NCBI RefSeq assembly: GCF_900143275.1
Contig: NZ_FSRO01000001.1
Span: 2,374,116 to 2,438,115, forward strand
From: Nitrosomonas cryotolerans ATCC 49181
GTDB lineage: Bacteria; Pseudomonadota; Gammaproteobacteria; Burkholderiales; Nitrosomonadaceae
Reading direction: 5' to 3'
DNA: 64,000 nt
The notes under the pieces were generated by a model. That model did not search any database. It was not told the DNA's origin and worked only from the letters and a program-made list of their open reading frames with translations. Shown here in pieces: positions 63,893-64,000 of the stretch. A program made the position numbers and the translations under genes. Every line of letters starts with the position of its first letter. The first letter of the stretch is position 1.

Positions 63893-64000
63893 AGACCGCT
63901 GCATAACTGTGTTTTTGAGCTTTTCTGATTACCTGTAGCATTGATAAATCAAACACTTAAAACCTTGTCCAGCCCGAGATAACCAGTTATGCAGCGGTCT
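63893..64000. repeat. MITE family B, copy 2 (at window edge)
   Basis: 108 bp from AGACCGCTGCATAACTG to CAGTTATGCAGCGGTCT at the last base. Differs from copy 1 at only a few positions. Confidence 0.9.

Noticed and set aside
1..64000. tRNA, rRNA or prophage genes
   Set aside because: No cloverleaf-like, rRNA-like or phage structural sequence was noticed on either strand.

Overview
The window is a 64-kb piece of an AT-rich (by eye) betaproteobacterial chromosome, most likely from the ammonia-oxidising genus Nitrosomonas or a close relative. The best taxonomic marker is a complete cytochrome P460 (55139-55738), an enzyme typical of ammonia oxidisers, together with a small cytochrome c-552 (2792-3103). 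These names come from reading motifs and family resemblance; no database search was run.

Layout. 1-7.8 kb: 3' part of ilvD, a decayed YyaL/DUF255 gene behind a MITE, cytochrome c-552, an OsmC protein, and a minus-strand cell-wall/lipoate run (PBP5-type carboxypeptidase, D-amino acid aminotransferase, DUF493, lipB, lipA). 8-21 kb: an HDOD protein overlapping a class III nucleotide cyclase, a Nudix hydrolase, a DUF2914 protein, two L,D-transpeptidases, an alanine-zipper lipoprotein, IS200/IS605 copy 1, a receiver/histidine kinase pair and comEC. 21.6-26.2 kb: a tightly overlapping signalling operon (CheB-CheR-PAS, a 65-aa ORF, a HisKA_3 kinase, a NarL-type regulator). 26.4-32.9 kb: the most unusual locus. 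Two tandem secreted Asn/Ser/Asp repeat proteins are followed by a small secreted protein, a periplasmic C39-like peptidase, another small secreted protein and a coiled-coil plus beta-barrel outer-membrane protein. The last parts match the logic of the Pseudomonas Fap functional-amyloid system (FapD, FapE, FapF), but the presumed subunits are quite different.

33-38.7 kb is gene-poor, full of MITE and IS debris, and carries an ArsM-like methyltransferase plus radical SAM pair. 38.9-42.2 kb holds ovoA-ovoB for ovothiol. 42.3-50.4 kb: a small lipoprotein, a solo TIR-like protein, IS200/IS605 copy 2, an NhaC antiporter, motAB, msrB and an unknown protein. 50.5-64 kb: an intact IS3-family element with target duplication, DUF3047, DUF1614 and DUF2905 proteins, an Hsp33 that has lost two zinc ligands, cytochrome P460, a PGPGW membrane protein, pilS-pilR-like regulators, a secreted HNH nuclease and a decayed second IS3 copy.

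Three families of short non-coding palindromic elements recur: family A (about 89 bp, seven full copies plus fragments), family B (about 108 bp, two copies) and family C (103 bp, one copy plus a solo end). They mark much of the gene-poor sequence.
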